DNA of 64,000 nucleotides from Vibrio palustris (lineage in GTDB: Bacteria; Pseudomonadota; Gammaproteobacteria; Enterobacterales; Vibrionaceae), in NCBI RefSeq assembly GCF_024346995.1, contig NZ_AP024887.1, positions 1,984,001 through 2,048,000 of the forward strand, in the 5' to 3' direction. Below the pieces are notes generated by a model, which was not told the origin of the DNA, made no database searches, and saw only the letters and a program-made list of their open reading frames with translations. Position 1 is the stretch's first letter, and each line of letters starts with the position of its first letter. The position numbers were made by a program, and so were the translations under genes. This document shows positions 15,456-25,377 of this stretch, piece by piece.

Positions 15456-15688
15456 GTTTCGACCTATTATTGTTGTTTAATACCATGCTGAAACACCCCT
15501 AAAAAACCAGAGATTAATCTTTATAAAACAGATAGATATAATGATTTAATACCATGTCCCATCAAAAACACTCAGCATGGTATCGGGCGTAATCCATGGC
15601 ATTACCGATGAATCATACCCATCAAAATACCACGGTCAAACCGTGCTTGGTGTTGCCAGACATTGCCAAAAATGACTAAGCCAAAAAC
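15456..15688. other. int-guaA junction region with repeated recombinase-site-like motifs
   Basis: TTTAATACCATG occurs twice, at 15476-15487 and 15545-15556, and its inverted form CATGGTAT at 15576-15583. Related words (CTTGGTATCAG near 15439, AATACCACGG near 15627) recur. Such spaced direct and inverted copies upstream of an integrase gene are typical of arm or excisionase binding sites. One end of the element (att) should lie between here and the 3' end of guaA. The partner copy is not in the window, so the exact core cannot be set. Confidence 0.5.
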
Positions 15689-15715
15689 AAAAAAAGTCCG
15701 CAATTACGCGGACTT
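15688..15715 (-). terminator. guaA terminator
   Basis: On the minus strand AGTCCGC (15708-15714) pairs with GCGGACT (15695-15701) across a 6-base loop and is followed by seven Ts. It is a strong intrinsic terminator about 50 bases after the guaA stop. Confidence 0.88.
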
Positions 15716-15762
15716 AGGTATGATTTAGTGCCTGTTAATGCCAGACCTTTCTTAAAGGAGCA

Positions 15763-17337
15763 TTATTCCCACTCAATCGTCGCAGGTGGTTTGCCTGAGA
15801 TATCGTAAACCACGCGGGAAATACCATTCACTTCATTGATGATGCGGTTAGAGACCTTACCTAAGAAATCGTATGGTAAGTGTGCCCAATGCGCGGTCAT
15901 AAAGTCGATGGTTTCAACGGCTCGTAAGCTCACAACCCAATCATATTTACGGCCATCACCCATTACGCCCACTGAGCGAACAGGAAGGAAAACCGTAAAC
16001 GCTTGTGATACTTTGTTGTAAAGATCCGCAGCGTGCAGTTCTTCAATAAAGATAGCATCGGCTTTACGCAGTAAATCACAGTATTCTTTTTTGATTTCAC
16101 CCAGTACACGCACACCTAAACCTGGCCCAGGGAATGGGTGACGGAATAGCATGTTGTATGGTAAACCAAGTTCAAGACCAATTTTACGCACTTCGTCTTT
16201 AAACAATTCACGTAGTGGTTCAACCAAGCCCATTGCCATGTCGTCTGGCAGGCCGCCAACGTTATGGTGAGATTTGATCACGTGCGCTTTACCGGTTTTT
16301 GATGCGGCTGATTCAATCACATCTGGGTAAATAGTGCCTTGCGCTAACCATTTTGCGTTTTTCAGTTTACGTGATTCTTCATCGAATACGTTAATGAACA
16401 CGCCACCAATGGTCTTACGTTTTTCTTCTGGGTCAGACTGGCCTTGTAATGCATCAAGGAAGCGATCTTCCGCATTGACATGAATAATGTTTAAGCCGAA
16501 TTTATCGCCAAACATGTCCATGACTTGCTCAGCTTCGTTCAAACGCAATAAGCCATTATCCACAAACACACAGGTGAGCTGCTTACCAATCGCTTGGTGT
16601 ACCAGCATTGCCACAACAGAAGAGTCAACACCACCAGAAAGACCAAGAATAACTTCGTCATCGCCGACGGTTTCTTTAATACGAGCAACGGCATCTTCGA
16701 TGATCGATGCTGGCGTCCATAAACGGTCACAAGCACACGCGCCTAATACAAAGTTTTCAAGCATTTGAAGACCTTGTTTAGTGTGAGTCACTTCTGGGTG
16801 GAATTGCACGCCATAGTATTTTTTCTCTTCGTTCGCAATCGCCGCATACGGACAGGTATCCGTTGACGCCACTTTTACGAAATCAGATGGAATTTCAACG
16901 ACTTTATCGCCGTGACTCATCCATACGTCAAGCAGTGGGTTACCGTTCTCATCTTCGGCGTCTTTCAAGCCATTGAAGATGGTAGAGTCATTATTCACTT
17001 TTACTTGCGCATAACCAAATTCACGCAGATCAGAGCCAGCAACTTTGCCGCCTAGCTGTTCTGCCATGGTCTGCATACCGTAACATACACCGAGCAAAGG
17101 AACGCCAGAGTCAAACACATACTGGGGCGCACGTGGTGACTGGTTCGCTGTTACACTTTCAGGGCCACCAGAAAGGATAATTCCATCTGGATTAAATTCG
17201 CGGATATCCGCTTCTTCAACATCCCAGCTCCATAGTTCGCAGTAAACGCCGATTTCACGCACGCGACGAGCAACAAGTTGAGTATATTGAGAGCCGAAAT
17301 CTAAAATTAGAATTCGTTGGTCATGAATGTCTGTCAT
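15763..17337 (-). CDS. guaA: GMP synthase (glutamine-hydrolysing)
   Basis: GuaA converts XMP to GMP using glutamine and ATP. The N-terminal class I amidotransferase domain has the nucleophile C85 in LLGVCYGMQ and the FHPEVTHT histidine. The middle PP-loop ATP pyrophosphatase domain has [10 protein letters not shown]. The C-terminal dimerisation domain ends KPPATIEWE. At 524 aa it has the usual full length, so integration of the neighbouring element has kept the reading frame. It is the second gene of guaBA, 102 bases after guaB with a strong hairpin in between. The 3' end of this gene is the presumed attachment site of the mobile element. Confidence 0.98.
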   Translation of the reverse strand: MTDIHDQRILILDFGSQYTQLVARRVREIGVYCELWSWDVEEADIREFNPDGIILSGGPESVTANQSPRAPQYVFDSGVPLLGVCYGMQTMAEQLGGKVAGSDLREFGYAQVKVNNDSTIFNGLKDAEDENGNPLLDVWMSHGDKVVEIPSDFVKVASTDTCPYAAIANEEKKYYGVQFHPEVTHTKQGLQMLENFVLGACACDRLWTPASIIEDAVARIKETVGDDEVILGLSGGVDSSVVAMLVHQAIGKQLTCVFVDNGLLRLNEAEQVMDMFGDKFGLNIIHVNAEDRFLDALQGQSDPEEKRKTIGGVFINVFDEESRKLKNAKWLAQGTIYPDVIESAASKTGKAHVIKSHHNVGGLPDDMAMGLVEPLRELFKDEVRKIGLELGLPYNMLFRHPFPGPGLGVRVLGEIKKEYCDLLRKADAIFIEELHAADLYNKVSQAFTVFLPVRSVGVMGDGRKYDWVVSLRAVETIDFMTAHWAHLPYDFLGKVSNRIINEVNGISRVVYDISGKPPATIEWE

Positions 17338-17370
17338 ATTGGGGAGTCTTTACCAGCTAAATTAGGGAAC

Positions 17371-17392
17371 GGAGGCGAGTCTACCCGCCTCC
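17371..17392 (-). terminator. Hairpin between guaB and guaA
   Basis: GGAGGCG (17371-17377) and CGCCTCC (17386-17392) form a 7-bp GC-rich stem in the guaB-guaA spacer. No T-run follows, so it is more likely a partial terminator or mRNA-stabilising element that adjusts guaA relative to guaB. Confidence 0.5.
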
Positions 17393-17439
17393 TCATCAGT
17401 CTTCAAGCAAAAAAAGCAAACGTTTACTTGAGGTATTAA

Positions 17440-18900
17440 TTAAGCACGATAGTTCGGTGCTTCTTTACTGATTTGCACATCATGTACGTGTGATTCTTTG
17501 ATGCCTGCACCAGAGATGCGAACAAACTCTGCTTTAGTACGTAGAGCTTCAATATCAGCCGACCCAGTCAGCCCCATACAAGAACGTAAACCACCCATTT
17601 GTTGGTGAACGATTTCTTTTAGGCGACCTTTATAAGGGGTACGACCTTCAATTCCTTCAGGAACCAATTTGTCTGCCGCGTTATCGCTTTGGAAGTAACG
17701 GTCTGATGAACCTTTAGACATCGCGCCTAACGAGCCCATACCGCGGTAAGCTTTGTATGAACGACCTTGATAAAGTACCACATCACCCGGAGATTCTTCC
17801 GTGCCTGCTAGCATTGAGCCAACCATGACACACGATGCGCCCGCTGCAATCGCTTTTGAAATATCGCCAGAGAAACGAATGCCGCCATCAGCAATGACCG
17901 GAATATTATGCTCGTCAGCAACCGATGCTGCTTCAGACACAGCCGTTACTTGTGGCACACCAACACCAGTGACGATGCGAGTGGTACAAATAGAACCTGG
18001 GCCGATGCCGACTTTCACTGCGCTCACACCAGCGTCGATAAGTGCTTGCGCGCCCGCTGCTGTTGCGACGTTACCACCGATAATATCGAGGTTAGGGAAT
18101 GCTTCATGAGTTTCGCGAATGCGTTGTAGAACGCCTTCAGAGTGACCATGAGAAGAATCGATCAATAGCACGTCAACGCCAGCATCAACCAATGCTTGAA
18201 CACGTTCAACATTGCCACCACCCGCGCCAACTGCAGCACCAACACGCAAACGTCCATGCTCGTCTTTACACGCGTTTGGTTTACGCTCTGCTTTGTGGAA
18301 GTCTTTTGCTGTGATCATGCCTTTTAGTTGAAATTCATCATTCACGACTAACACTTTCTCTACGCGATCACGGTGCATGCTTTCTTGTACTACTTCACGT
18401 GACGCCCCTTCGGCAACCGTCACTAGGCGCTCTTTTGGCGTCATTACCGCAGAAACAGATTTAGTCATATCCGTCACAAAGCGAATGTCACGGCCAGTGA
18501 TGATACCCACCAATTCGTGATTGTCAGACACCACAGGGAAACCGGCAAAACCGTGCTTTTCAGTGAGTGCTTTAACATCAGAGATAGTCGCATCAGGGCT
18601 AACCGTCACAGGGTGTGTGACCACGCCGGCTTCGAAAATTTTCACGCGACGAACTTCTTCAGCTTGCTGTTCAATAGACATATTCTTGTGAATAAATCCA
18701 ATACCGCCCTCTTGGGCAAGTGCGATAGCAAGGCGAGCTTCTGTCACTGTGTCCATAGACGCTGAAATCATTGGGATGTTTAGCGAAATGTTTTTCGTAA
18801 GTCGAGTGCGAAGATCGGCTGTACTTGGTAGAACATTGGAATGGGCTGGGACGAGTAGAACATCGTCGAAGGTCAGAGCTTCTTTTGCAATTCGTAACAT
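17440..18900 (-). CDS. guaB: IMP dehydrogenase
   Basis: GuaB oxidises IMP to XMP with NAD, the first committed step of GMP synthesis. The start at 18900 gives [21 protein letters not shown], the standard N-terminus and 486 residues; 13 extra upstream codons are unlikely. A TIM barrel is interrupted by two CBS domains (about residues 95-200). The active-site loop [17 protein letters not shown] carries the catalytic cysteine, and MGSLGAM lies in the substrate region. It forms an operon with guaA. Confidence 0.97.
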   Translation of the reverse strand: MLRIAKEALTFDDVLLVPAHSNVLPSTADLRTRLTKNISLNIPMISASMDTVTEARLAIALAQEGGIGFIHKNMSIEQQAEEVRRVKIFEAGVVTHPVTVSPDATISDVKALTEKHGFAGFPVVSDNHELVGIITGRDIRFVTDMTKSVSAVMTPKERLVTVAEGASREVVQESMHRDRVEKVLVVNDEFQLKGMITAKDFHKAERKPNACKDEHGRLRVGAAVGAGGGNVERVQALVDAGVDVLLIDSSHGHSEGVLQRIRETHEAFPNLDIIGGNVATAAGAQALIDAGVSAVKVGIGPGSICTTRIVTGVGVPQVTAVSEAASVADEHNIPVIADGGIRFSGDISKAIAAGASCVMVGSMLAGTEESPGDVVLYQGRSYKAYRGMGSLGAMSKGSSDRYFQSDNAADKLVPEGIEGRTPYKGRLKEIVHQQMGGLRSCMGLTGSADIEALRTKAEFVRISGAGIKESHVHDVQISKEAPNYRA

Positions 18901-19071
18901 GTGCAATATCTCACAAACAGTGGAGTTTAAAGTAAACAATCTTTATCGTCGTTTCGCATAACCATAAAGATTAATATTTGATATTGCGGAAGGATTATAC
19001 CCACCAAGCAATCGGTTGGCTATACATTTTTTTAAAAATAATTTGCATTACCCCCCTAGGTATGTATTATT
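18901..19071. promoter_or_regulatory. Divergent guaB/xseA control region
   Basis: This spacer of about 170 bases holds the promoters of guaB (leftward) and xseA (rightward). I note A/T-rich blocks and the TGATATTGCGG segment on the plus strand. I cannot identify a specific operator such as a PurR box with confidence. Confidence 0.4.
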
Positions 19072-20448
19072 TTGTCGCTAACTTCCATACCTTCGTCTCG
19101 GAAATTTGCTTTGTCTAACCTCGCCAATCAAAATATCTATACGGTTTCTCGTCTCAATGCTGAAGTGCGTCGTGTTCTAGAATCTGAAATGGGCATCGTT
19201 TGGTTAGTGGGTGAAATCTCTAACTTTTCCGCACCTGTCTCCGGTCACTGGTACCTCACGCTCAAAGATTCTCGAGCGCAAGTCAAAGCCGCCATGTTTA
19301 AAGGTCGTAATCGTCTTGTACAATTTCGTCCTCAAAATGGCCAGCAAGTACTCATTAAAGCCCGTTTATCCCTTTATGAGCCACGCGGCGACTACCAAAT
19401 CATTATTGATAGTATGCAACCAGAAGGTGATGGCCGACTTCAACAAGAGTTTGAACAACTCAAAATGAAGCTGGCTGGAGAAGGCTTATTCTCTCAAGAT
19501 CATAAGCACTTATTGCCTGAGCATCCGCGTTGTGTGGGAATCGTTACCTCTAAAACCGGTGCAGCCTTGCATGATATTCTTAATGTACTAAAACGCCGCG
19601 ATCCAAGCTTACCCGTTATCATCTACCCTACGATGGTTCAAGGGAATGATGCGGCGCTGCACATTGCACAGGCCATTGGTTGTGCCAACAGCCGTAACGA
19701 ATGTGATGTGTTGATCGTCGGCCGCGGTGGTGGGTCACTTGAAGATCTGTGGTGTTTTAATAACGAGATTGTCGCTCGGACTATTTATTCCAGCCAGATC
19801 CCAGTGATCAGTGCTGTCGGCCATGAAGTAGATGTGACGATTGCGGATTTTGTTGCAGACGTTCGCGCGCCAACGCCTTCTGCCGCAGCTGAATTGGTCA
19901 GCCGTGATAATAGTGATAAACGGCAAGCGTTTGTTAATTATCAGCATAAACTGCTGGGTGAATGGCGTTACTATGTGTCACAACACAAAAACGCGCTTCA
20001 GCAACTGCAGTATCGCTTGAATCAGCAACACCCAATGTATCGTTTACAGCGACAGCAACAGTTACTCGATGATAAAGAAGCGCGCTTACGCCGTGCGATT
20101 GAACGTCACTTAACGCATACTCGCCAGCATATTGCTCGGCAAGAGTACCGTTTACAGTTACAATCTCCGGTAAGACGCATTACCAGTCAAAAGCATGCGT
20201 TATCGATAGCCGAAGGCCAACTTAAAGACGCGATGCAACGTCAGTTACTCAAACGTCGCTATCAATTCGGTATGCTAACAGAGAAACTCGATACCGTTAG
20301 CCCACTCTCGACCCTCTCTCGTGGGTACTCGATAACCCAAGATGAGCAAGGGACAGTTATCCATAACACTACGGATGTTAAACCGGGTGATAAGCTTATT
20401 ACTCGCGTTGCCGACGGTGAAATTTACTCGACAGTCACTTCGTCTTAA
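19072..20448 (+). CDS. xseA: Exodeoxyribonuclease VII large subunit
   Basis: XseA is the catalytic large subunit of ExoVII, which degrades single-stranded DNA from both ends. It has an N-terminal OB-fold domain ([16 protein letters not shown] ... [20 protein letters not shown]), the catalytic core with [17 protein letters not shown], and a long C-terminal helical part. At 458 aa it is full length. The only available starts are TTG codons, at 19072 or 19114, and I keep the first. It converges on a zinc-ribbon gene, with overlapping stop codons. Confidence 0.95.
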   Translation: MSLTSIPSSRKFALSNLANQNIYTVSRLNAEVRRVLESEMGIVWLVGEISNFSAPVSGHWYLTLKDSRAQVKAAMFKGRNRLVQFRPQNGQQVLIKARLSLYEPRGDYQIIIDSMQPEGDGRLQQEFEQLKMKLAGEGLFSQDHKHLLPEHPRCVGIVTSKTGAALHDILNVLKRRDPSLPVIIYPTMVQGNDAALHIAQAIGCANSRNECDVLIVGRGGGSLEDLWCFNNEIVARTIYSSQIPVISAVGHEVDVTIADFVADVRAPTPSAAAELVSRDNSDKRQAFVNYQHKLLGEWRYYVSQHKNALQQLQYRLNQQHPMYRLQRQQQLLDDKEARLRRAIERHLTHTRQHIARQEYRLQLQSPVRRITSQKHALSIAEGQLKDAMQRQLLKRRYQFGMLTEKLDTVSPLSTLSRGYSITQDEQGTVIHNTTDVKPGDKLITRVADGEIYSTVTSS

Positions 20449-20675
20449 GCCTCATGATCACTCGCCGTAAATACTGTATTTACGGCTGATTTAGACTTTA
20501 ACTCATTGCATGTATTACAAAAATAGCTAACTGAACCACACGCTTGTAGCTTTTCTAATGGGCGATGACAACTTGGGCAGTAAACTTGCTTGTGATAATG
20601 CTGCTCGCATGAGTGACACACATAACCCCCGTCCCACTGTAATAATTCTGCGCACTGCGGACATCGATCTTCCAT
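20445..20675 (-). CDS. yfgJ: YfgJ-family double zinc-ribbon protein
   Basis: This 76-residue protein has two zinc ribbons: CPQC...CHSC at residues 5-24, then CPSC...CNTC near 33-58. The size, the Cys pattern and the position between xseA and der match E. coli YfgJ, whose function is unknown. Its stop overlaps the xseA stop on the other strand by 4 bases. The tail ([16 protein letters not shown]) is not conserved in character. Confidence 0.85.
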   Translation of the reverse strand: MEDRCPQCAELLQWDGGYVCHSCEQHYHKQVYCPSCHRPLEKLQACGSVSYFCNTCNELKSKSAVNTVFTASDHEA

Positions 20676-20978
20676 ACATTTTCCTCATTCCTTTTGTGTT
20701 AGTTTCAACGATCGTTGCACTATAAATCATGATCTAAATCACAAATGAGTAGAACTCGACCACATTTATTCGTCATGCTCTACTCTGTACATATGGATCA
20801 TTGCATGATCTTGCCCTTAATACCCTTTGATCAGCGATCTGTACTTAAAAGAACTTTTATATAACCACACCCCGAAAGCATGAGTTACATATGCTGTATA
20901 TGGATTTATTAAAGATTATTATACTAACCATGAGATTATAATAGGAAATATACAGCATTTAATAAAAAGATCGTTGAC
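20676..20978. promoter_or_regulatory. yfgJ upstream region with palindromes and a long inverted repeat
   Basis: No gene is seen in these 303 bases. A perfect 12-base palindrome CAACGATCGTTG lies at 20706-20717, about 30 bases upstream of yfgJ. TGATCTAAATCA (20730-20741) resembles an FNR or CRP half-site pair but is not a perfect match to either. A separate 11-base inverted repeat is listed below. The sequence is A/T-rich. Confidence 0.4.
20891..20958. repeat. Inverted repeat ATGCTGTATAT / ATATACAGCAT
   Basis: ATGCTGTATAT (20891-20901) is perfectly complementary to ATATACAGCAT (20948-20958) across 46 A/T-rich bases, downstream of the alanyl-tRNA editing gene. It could be an operator pair, a weak terminator, or the ends of a tiny nonautonomous element. 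Confidence 0.5.
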
Positions 20979-21854
20979 TCAAATTACATCAACATGCGTT
21001 TGGAGTTCAAAATGCAGTGAATCATGCGGTATGACACTTGCGGTAATCACTTTATACTCACCTAAGTGTGTCGCATGGGTACCACCACATGGCATTTTTG
21101 CTACCAGATCATCTTGTAAATAGCATTGCCAGTATCGAGAGTCTGTTAAAGTATCACCTTCACAAATCAGTTCAATTTTCCCCGAATGAGCGATCCAGAG
21201 AGCTAATTGAGCATTGACTTGCTCTATGATGCTTGTGAGATCTTCCATCATTTCATGGGTATTTAGGCCACGTTTGCGTAGCGTTTTGCCTAATCGATAA
21301 GAGACCAACGCTGCATAAGGCGTAATTCGACTCGCTTCTTGAGCATAATTATGAAAATGATAGTGACCAAGCGGGTCTTTACGATCAGCCTCTTTGCGCC
21401 AATATCCCTGTTCGTGAAGTACTTTATTCAATGCCATGCTGACCAGGTGCTCTGCAGTGTGTGCAAGGCTAAGCGATGTTTGATATTCCTTATCGATTGA
21501 GAGCTCAACAGAGTCATGGCAAGCAATATTTGCATCGGAATGATCAATGCGATGCACAACAACAAAGCTCCATCCTGATTCATTACGCTTTACTGGAATG
21601 TCATGATGGACGTAAAGCTGCCCCGTAGCGTGTTCGACCACCCCTGTGAAACAATCGGTCACTGGATAGGTTTGCCCGCTATAATACAGCTCGCCCTTAT
21701 CGGCAGGCTGATCAGGCCAAATATGGCTCACTGGATGAAATGGCGTAATATCTGTAACAATATCGATACCGTCTGCGTGTGGCTGTACGGCTAATACAGT
21801 GGCAGTCAATGTATCTGAAGAATGGGGAAAAGTAACGAGTGTCGAAGGGAACAT
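20979..21854 (-). CDS. Alanyl-tRNA editing protein (AlaX-like)
   Basis: This 291-residue protein resembles the AlaRS editing domain family, free-standing hydrolases that clear Ser or Gly wrongly charged on tRNA-Ala. The metal site is HTAEHL around residue 140 plus CGGTHATHLGE near the C-terminus, the HxxxH...CxxxH pattern of the family. The N-terminal half (FPSTLVTFPHSSDTLTATVL) resembles the beta-barrel part. It stands alone, downstream of the der terminator and preceding a long noncoding stretch. Confidence 0.82.
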   Translation of the reverse strand: MFPSTLVTFPHSSDTLTATVLAVQPHADGIDIVTDITPFHPVSHIWPDQPADKGELYYSGQTYPVTDCFTGVVEHATGQLYVHHDIPVKRNESGWSFVVVHRIDHSDANIACHDSVELSIDKEYQTSLSLAHTAEHLVSMALNKVLHEQGYWRKEADRKDPLGHYHFHNYAQEASRITPYAALVSYRLGKTLRKRGLNTHEMMEDLTSIIEQVNAQLALWIAHSGKIELICEGDTLTDSRYWQCYLQDDLVAKMPCGGTHATHLGEYKVITASVIPHDSLHFELQTHVDVI

Positions 21855-21889
21855 GATCGGGCCTCATAAATGTTATTGGCCCAGAATAA

Positions 21890-21918
21890 CAAAAGCCCAA
21901 GATAACTTGGGCTTTTTT
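21890..21918. terminator. der terminator
   Basis: AAGCCCAAG-ATAA-CTTGGGCTT flanked by A- and T-runs, immediately after the der stop. It is strong and probably works in both directions, insulating der from the tRNA-editing gene. Confidence 0.88.
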
Positions 21919-21920
21919 TT

Positions 21921-23399
21921 CTATTTCTTACGTGATTTAACCATTTCCATCAAGCGCTTGCGTTTACGTTCTTGAGAGAGAGTGCCTTTCCCGCCTTTAT
22001 TTTCATACGGGTTTTCACTGCTTTGGAATTGAATCTTAATCGGTGTCCCCATGATTTCGAGAGCACGTCGATAGTAGTTCATCAGGTAACGTTTGTACGA
22101 ATCGGGTAACTCTTCAACCAAGTTACCATGTACAACGATGATTGGCGGGTTGTATCCCCCGGCATGCGCGTACTTCATTTTAACGCGACGACCACGAATC
22201 ATTGGTGGTTGGTGATCATCTGTCGCCATTTTCATGATGCGCGTGAGTACTGAGGTTCCCACACGAGTGGTTGCCGAGTTATACGCTTCTTGTACTGATT
22301 CATACAAATGGCCAACGCCGGTACCATGTAATGCAGAAATAAAGTGAATACGTGCGAAATCAACAAAGCCTAAGCGGCGATCGAGTTCTTTTTTCACGCT
22401 TTCTTTTACGTCTTTATCCAATCCATCCCATTTGTTTACCGCGATCACGATTGAACGACCTGCGTTCAAGGCAAAACCAAGTAAGCTAAGATCTTGATCT
22501 GAAATATTTTCACGTGCATCGACTACGACTAAAACAACATTCGCATCTTCAATGGCTTTCAACGTTTGCACGACGGAAAATTTCTCAACAGTTTCGTTAA
22601 TGCGTTTACGGCGACGTACACCTGCAGTATCGATCAATACGTATTCACGCTCATCACGTTTCATCGGGATGTACACTGAATCACGCGTCGTACCGGGCAT
22701 GTCATAAACAACAACACGCTCTTCACCAAGAATACGGTTAATCAGAGTCGATTTACCCACGTTTGGACGACCGATAATAGCAAGCTTGATCGGTTGATCT
22801 TGTAAACGTTTGTACGCTTCTTCTGCTTCTTCTTCGGTGTAGTCTAGCTTTTCAGATTCGTCTTCAATACCTGTGAGGTCTTCAAGTGCTGCTTCTTTTG
22901 CTAGTTCTTCTGCAAACGGGGTTAATACGCGATCAATCATGACGCTAACGCCACGTCCATGAGCTGCCGCTATTTGGAAAATATGGTCAATACCCAACTG
23001 CCAAAATTCAGCGCTGGCGGCGTCGGCATCAACACCGTCGACTTTGTTCACCACTAAAAACGATGGCTTATCGGATTTACGTAAATGGTCAGCGATCATT
23101 TCGTCTGAGGATGTCAAACCAGAGCGTCCATCCACTAAGAACAATACAACATCCGCTTCTTCAATAGCCGCCAACGATTGCTCAGCCATTTTGTTTTCTA
23201 CGCCTTCTTCAGTGCCATCAATACCGCCGGTATCAATCACAATGAATTCGTTCTCGCCTAGTTTCGCTTGACCGTATTTACGATCACGCGTTAATCCAGG
23301 AAAGTCAGCGACTAATGCATCTCGAGTGCGAGTCAGTCGGTTAAATAACGTGGATTTACCAACATTTGGACGCCCAACAAGAGCAATTACAGGTACCAT
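21921..23399 (-). CDS. der: Ribosome biogenesis GTPase Der (EngA)
   Basis: Der is an essential double GTPase for 50S subunit assembly. It has two tandem G domains, each with GRPNVGKST (near residues 8 and 213) and its DxxG and NKxD motifs (VVNKVDG, AVNKWDG). A KH-like C-terminal domain and a basic end ([15 protein letters not shown]) follow. At 492 aa it has the expected length. It follows bamB after about 150 bases containing a strong hairpin. Confidence 0.97.
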   Translation of the reverse strand: MVPVIALVGRPNVGKSTLFNRLTRTRDALVADFPGLTRDRKYGQAKLGENEFIVIDTGGIDGTEEGVENKMAEQSLAAIEEADVVLFLVDGRSGLTSSDEMIADHLRKSDKPSFLVVNKVDGVDADAASAEFWQLGIDHIFQIAAAHGRGVSVMIDRVLTPFAEELAKEAALEDLTGIEDESEKLDYTEEEAEEAYKRLQDQPIKLAIIGRPNVGKSTLINRILGEERVVVYDMPGTTRDSVYIPMKRDEREYVLIDTAGVRRRKRINETVEKFSVVQTLKAIEDANVVLVVVDARENISDQDLSLLGFALNAGRSIVIAVNKWDGLDKDVKESVKKELDRRLGFVDFARIHFISALHGTGVGHLYESVQEAYNSATTRVGTSVLTRIMKMATDDHQPPMIRGRRVKMKYAHAGGYNPPIIVVHGNLVEELPDSYKRYLMNYYRRALEIMGTPIKIQFQSSENPYENKGGKGTLSQERKRKRLMEMVKSRKK

Positions 23400-23499
23400 A
23401 ATAACCTCAACACATCTTCGTTTTTATGTAGTTATAGGGAAAAAGTCTCTTATAGAATAATGTTTACCTAAAATCACATACTATAAATAAGAATAAAAC

Positions 23500-23530
23500 G
23501 GCTCCTAGCTGTTACCAGCCAGGAGCCAAT
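23500..23530 (-). terminator. bamB-der intergenic hairpin
   Basis: GGCTCCTaGCTG (23500-23511) and CAGCcAGGAGCC (23516-23527) form a long stem with one mismatch. On the minus strand it is followed by GTTTTATT, so it can terminate part of the bamB transcript before der. Confidence 0.75.
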
Positions 23531-23548
23531 TGTGAATTATATCACGTT

Positions 23549-24709
23549 TTATTTGTCTAGCGTCAGTTTCTTTACAGAACCATCACGCGTGACCACAATA
23601 AAACCATCGTCTAATGCGAGTGGCGATACCGCAAACCCACTGCTATCGACTTCTTGCTTGGCAACAAAATCACCTGTATCTGGGTCTAACCAATATAGGT
23701 AGCCTTCAGAGTCACCTACGACTAAGTAACCATCAATCATGGTGGGTGCTGTCACTAGGCGATTTTCTAATTTAGCATTGCTCCATAGCTCAGTACCGCT
23801 ACGTGAATCAACGGCCACTAAGTGATCATCATCAGTCGCTAGAAAAATTTTTGAGCCATCGGTTGCGATGTCGGTCGCTGAAGAATAATTACGCTTCCAA
23901 ATTGGCTTACCGGAACGTAAATCCACAGCCACTAGCTGTCCATTGTAACCAATCGTATATAAGTTAGTGCCAATGATTAGCGGTGACGCATCGACATCAA
24001 CTAAGCGATCAATTTCAGTAGCGCCTTTCGGTTGACCAATTGATTGTTGCCAGATCAGTTGGCCGCGATCGATAATCGCTGCCGCTAAACTACCAGATGG
24101 CGTCCCCCAAAATACACCGCCAGAAAACGAAACAGGTTCGCTATCTCCACGCAATGTTAGGTTAGGAACTTCGGTACTGATCACCCATTTTTGTTTACCT
24201 GTAGTATGATCCAAGGCAATAAGAGAACCTCGGCTGGTATTCACCATGACGACGTTATTATCCGCCACTGGCGTTGCTAATACTTCCGCATCTACATCAT
24301 GCGTCCATTTTACCTTACCGGTTTTAGCATCCAGCGCGTAAATCACCCCGTTTTCACTACCGATATAGATAAGCCCATAGGCATAACCGATACCACCGGC
24401 TAAACGAGCTGGCTTATCTTTCTCCAAATCAGCTTCCCAAACAACGTTTCCTGTCGCTGGGTTTAAAGCTTGCACCTCGCCGTCACGCGAGGCGACATAT
24501 ACGTTGTCATAGGCATAGGCAGGTTTTAATTTGGAATAAAAATCACCAACACCATCACCAATCGAAGTACTCCAATCTGAATCCATCGTAATTTGGTTTT
24601 TTACCTGTGGAACAGGTGCCATGATTACGTTGTCTTCTTCTCCAGCACAACCAGCCAATAAGCCCAGTACAGAAGCTGAAAGCAGCACTTTGTTGAACAT
24701 CTTTCTCAT
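23549..24709 (-). CDS. bamB: Outer-membrane assembly lipoprotein BamB
   Basis: BamB is the beta-propeller lipoprotein of the BAM complex that inserts outer-membrane proteins. The N-terminus MRKMFNKVLLSASVLGLLAGCAG is a lipoprotein signal with lipobox LAGC. The body carries PQQ-like propeller repeats (for example ALNPATGNVVWEADL, ALDAKTGKVKW, AVDLRSGKPIWKRN, AVDSRSGTELWS). ATG at 24709 is preferred over the TTG one codon earlier because AGGG lies 9 bases upstream. It follows yfgM directly. Confidence 0.95.
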   Translation of the reverse strand: MRKMFNKVLLSASVLGLLAGCAGEEDNVIMAPVPQVKNQITMDSDWSTSIGDGVGDFYSKLKPAYAYDNVYVASRDGEVQALNPATGNVVWEADLEKDKPARLAGGIGYAYGLIYIGSENGVIYALDAKTGKVKWTHDVDAEVLATPVADNNVVMVNTSRGSLIALDHTTGKQKWVISTEVPNLTLRGDSEPVSFSGGVFWGTPSGSLAAAIIDRGQLIWQQSIGQPKGATEIDRLVDVDASPLIIGTNLYTIGYNGQLVAVDLRSGKPIWKRNYSSATDIATDGSKIFLATDDDHLVAVDSRSGTELWSNAKLENRLVTAPTMIDGYLVVGDSEGYLYWLDPDTGDFVAKQEVDSSGFAVSPLALDDGFIVVTRDGSVKKLTLDK

Positions 24710-24721
24710 CAACTTAGGCCC

Positions 24722-25336
24722 TTACTTGGCTAAATCATCCAATTTCATTTGTAGCGTTTGGCTAACATCTTTCGCTTGCTGAGCTTGTGAGTACGCAGAA
24801 TAAGCTCCGCTTTTATCACCTTTAGCGAGCAATACATCACCACGCAACTCATCAACACGTCCTTCCCAACCTTTGGTTTTAACACCTTTTAGGGTGGTCA
24901 GTGCATCGTCATACTGTTTTAGCTCAGACTCTACGCGTGCAAGACGTAACGCTATAACCGGTGCTAATGCGTCATCATCTGTATGTGATTGTGCCCATTT
25001 AAGCTGAGTCGCGGCTTTCTTAAGTTCACCTGCTTCTACTTGTACTTTCGCGAGTTGCATGGACGCTAACACGGCATAAGACGTATCTTTATGAGCATCA
25101 ATGTAATCTTGCACTTGTGATTGAGCTTTGTCGCTGTCGGTCGATAACGCTTGCATCGTCTGGGTGTAGTTTGCAGAGGCATCTTCTTGCTTATCCGTCT
25201 GCGCACCTTGATAGTAATTCCATCCTAACAAGCCACCCAAACCAATAACGGCACCAACGATGACCGCTTTGCCATTCTCTTTCCACCAGTCTTTAATCGC
25301 TTCAACTGTCTGTTCTTCAGTATCGTAGAGTTCCAC
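24722..25336 (-). CDS. yfgM: YfgM-type SecYEG-associated membrane chaperone
   Basis: This 204-residue protein has a short cytoplasmic start (GTG start, MELYDTEEQTVEAIKDWWKENG), one membrane helix (AVIVGAVIGLGGLLGWNYY) and a periplasmic TPR-like domain (Tetratricopeptide_9 type). YfgM interacts with SecYEG and PpiD to help proteins leaving the translocon. It sits between hisS and bamB as in E. coli, in the same transcription unit. Confidence 0.93.
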   Translation of the reverse strand: MELYDTEEQTVEAIKDWWKENGKAVIVGAVIGLGGLLGWNYYQGAQTDKQEDASANYTQTMQALSTDSDKAQSQVQDYIDAHKDTSYAVLASMQLAKVQVEAGELKKAATQLKWAQSHTDDDALAPVIALRLARVESELKQYDDALTTLKGVKTKGWEGRVDELRGDVLLAKGDKSGAYSAYSQAQQAKDVSQTLQMKLDDLAK

Positions 25337-25377
25337 TTCTTGTCCTTCTTAAATGAAATATCGCAAAGTCAGCGTAC

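Noticed and set aside
20730..20741. Firm FNR or CRP site upstream of yfgJ
   Set aside because: TGATCTAAATCA matches each consensus only in part, so I left it as a weak hint.
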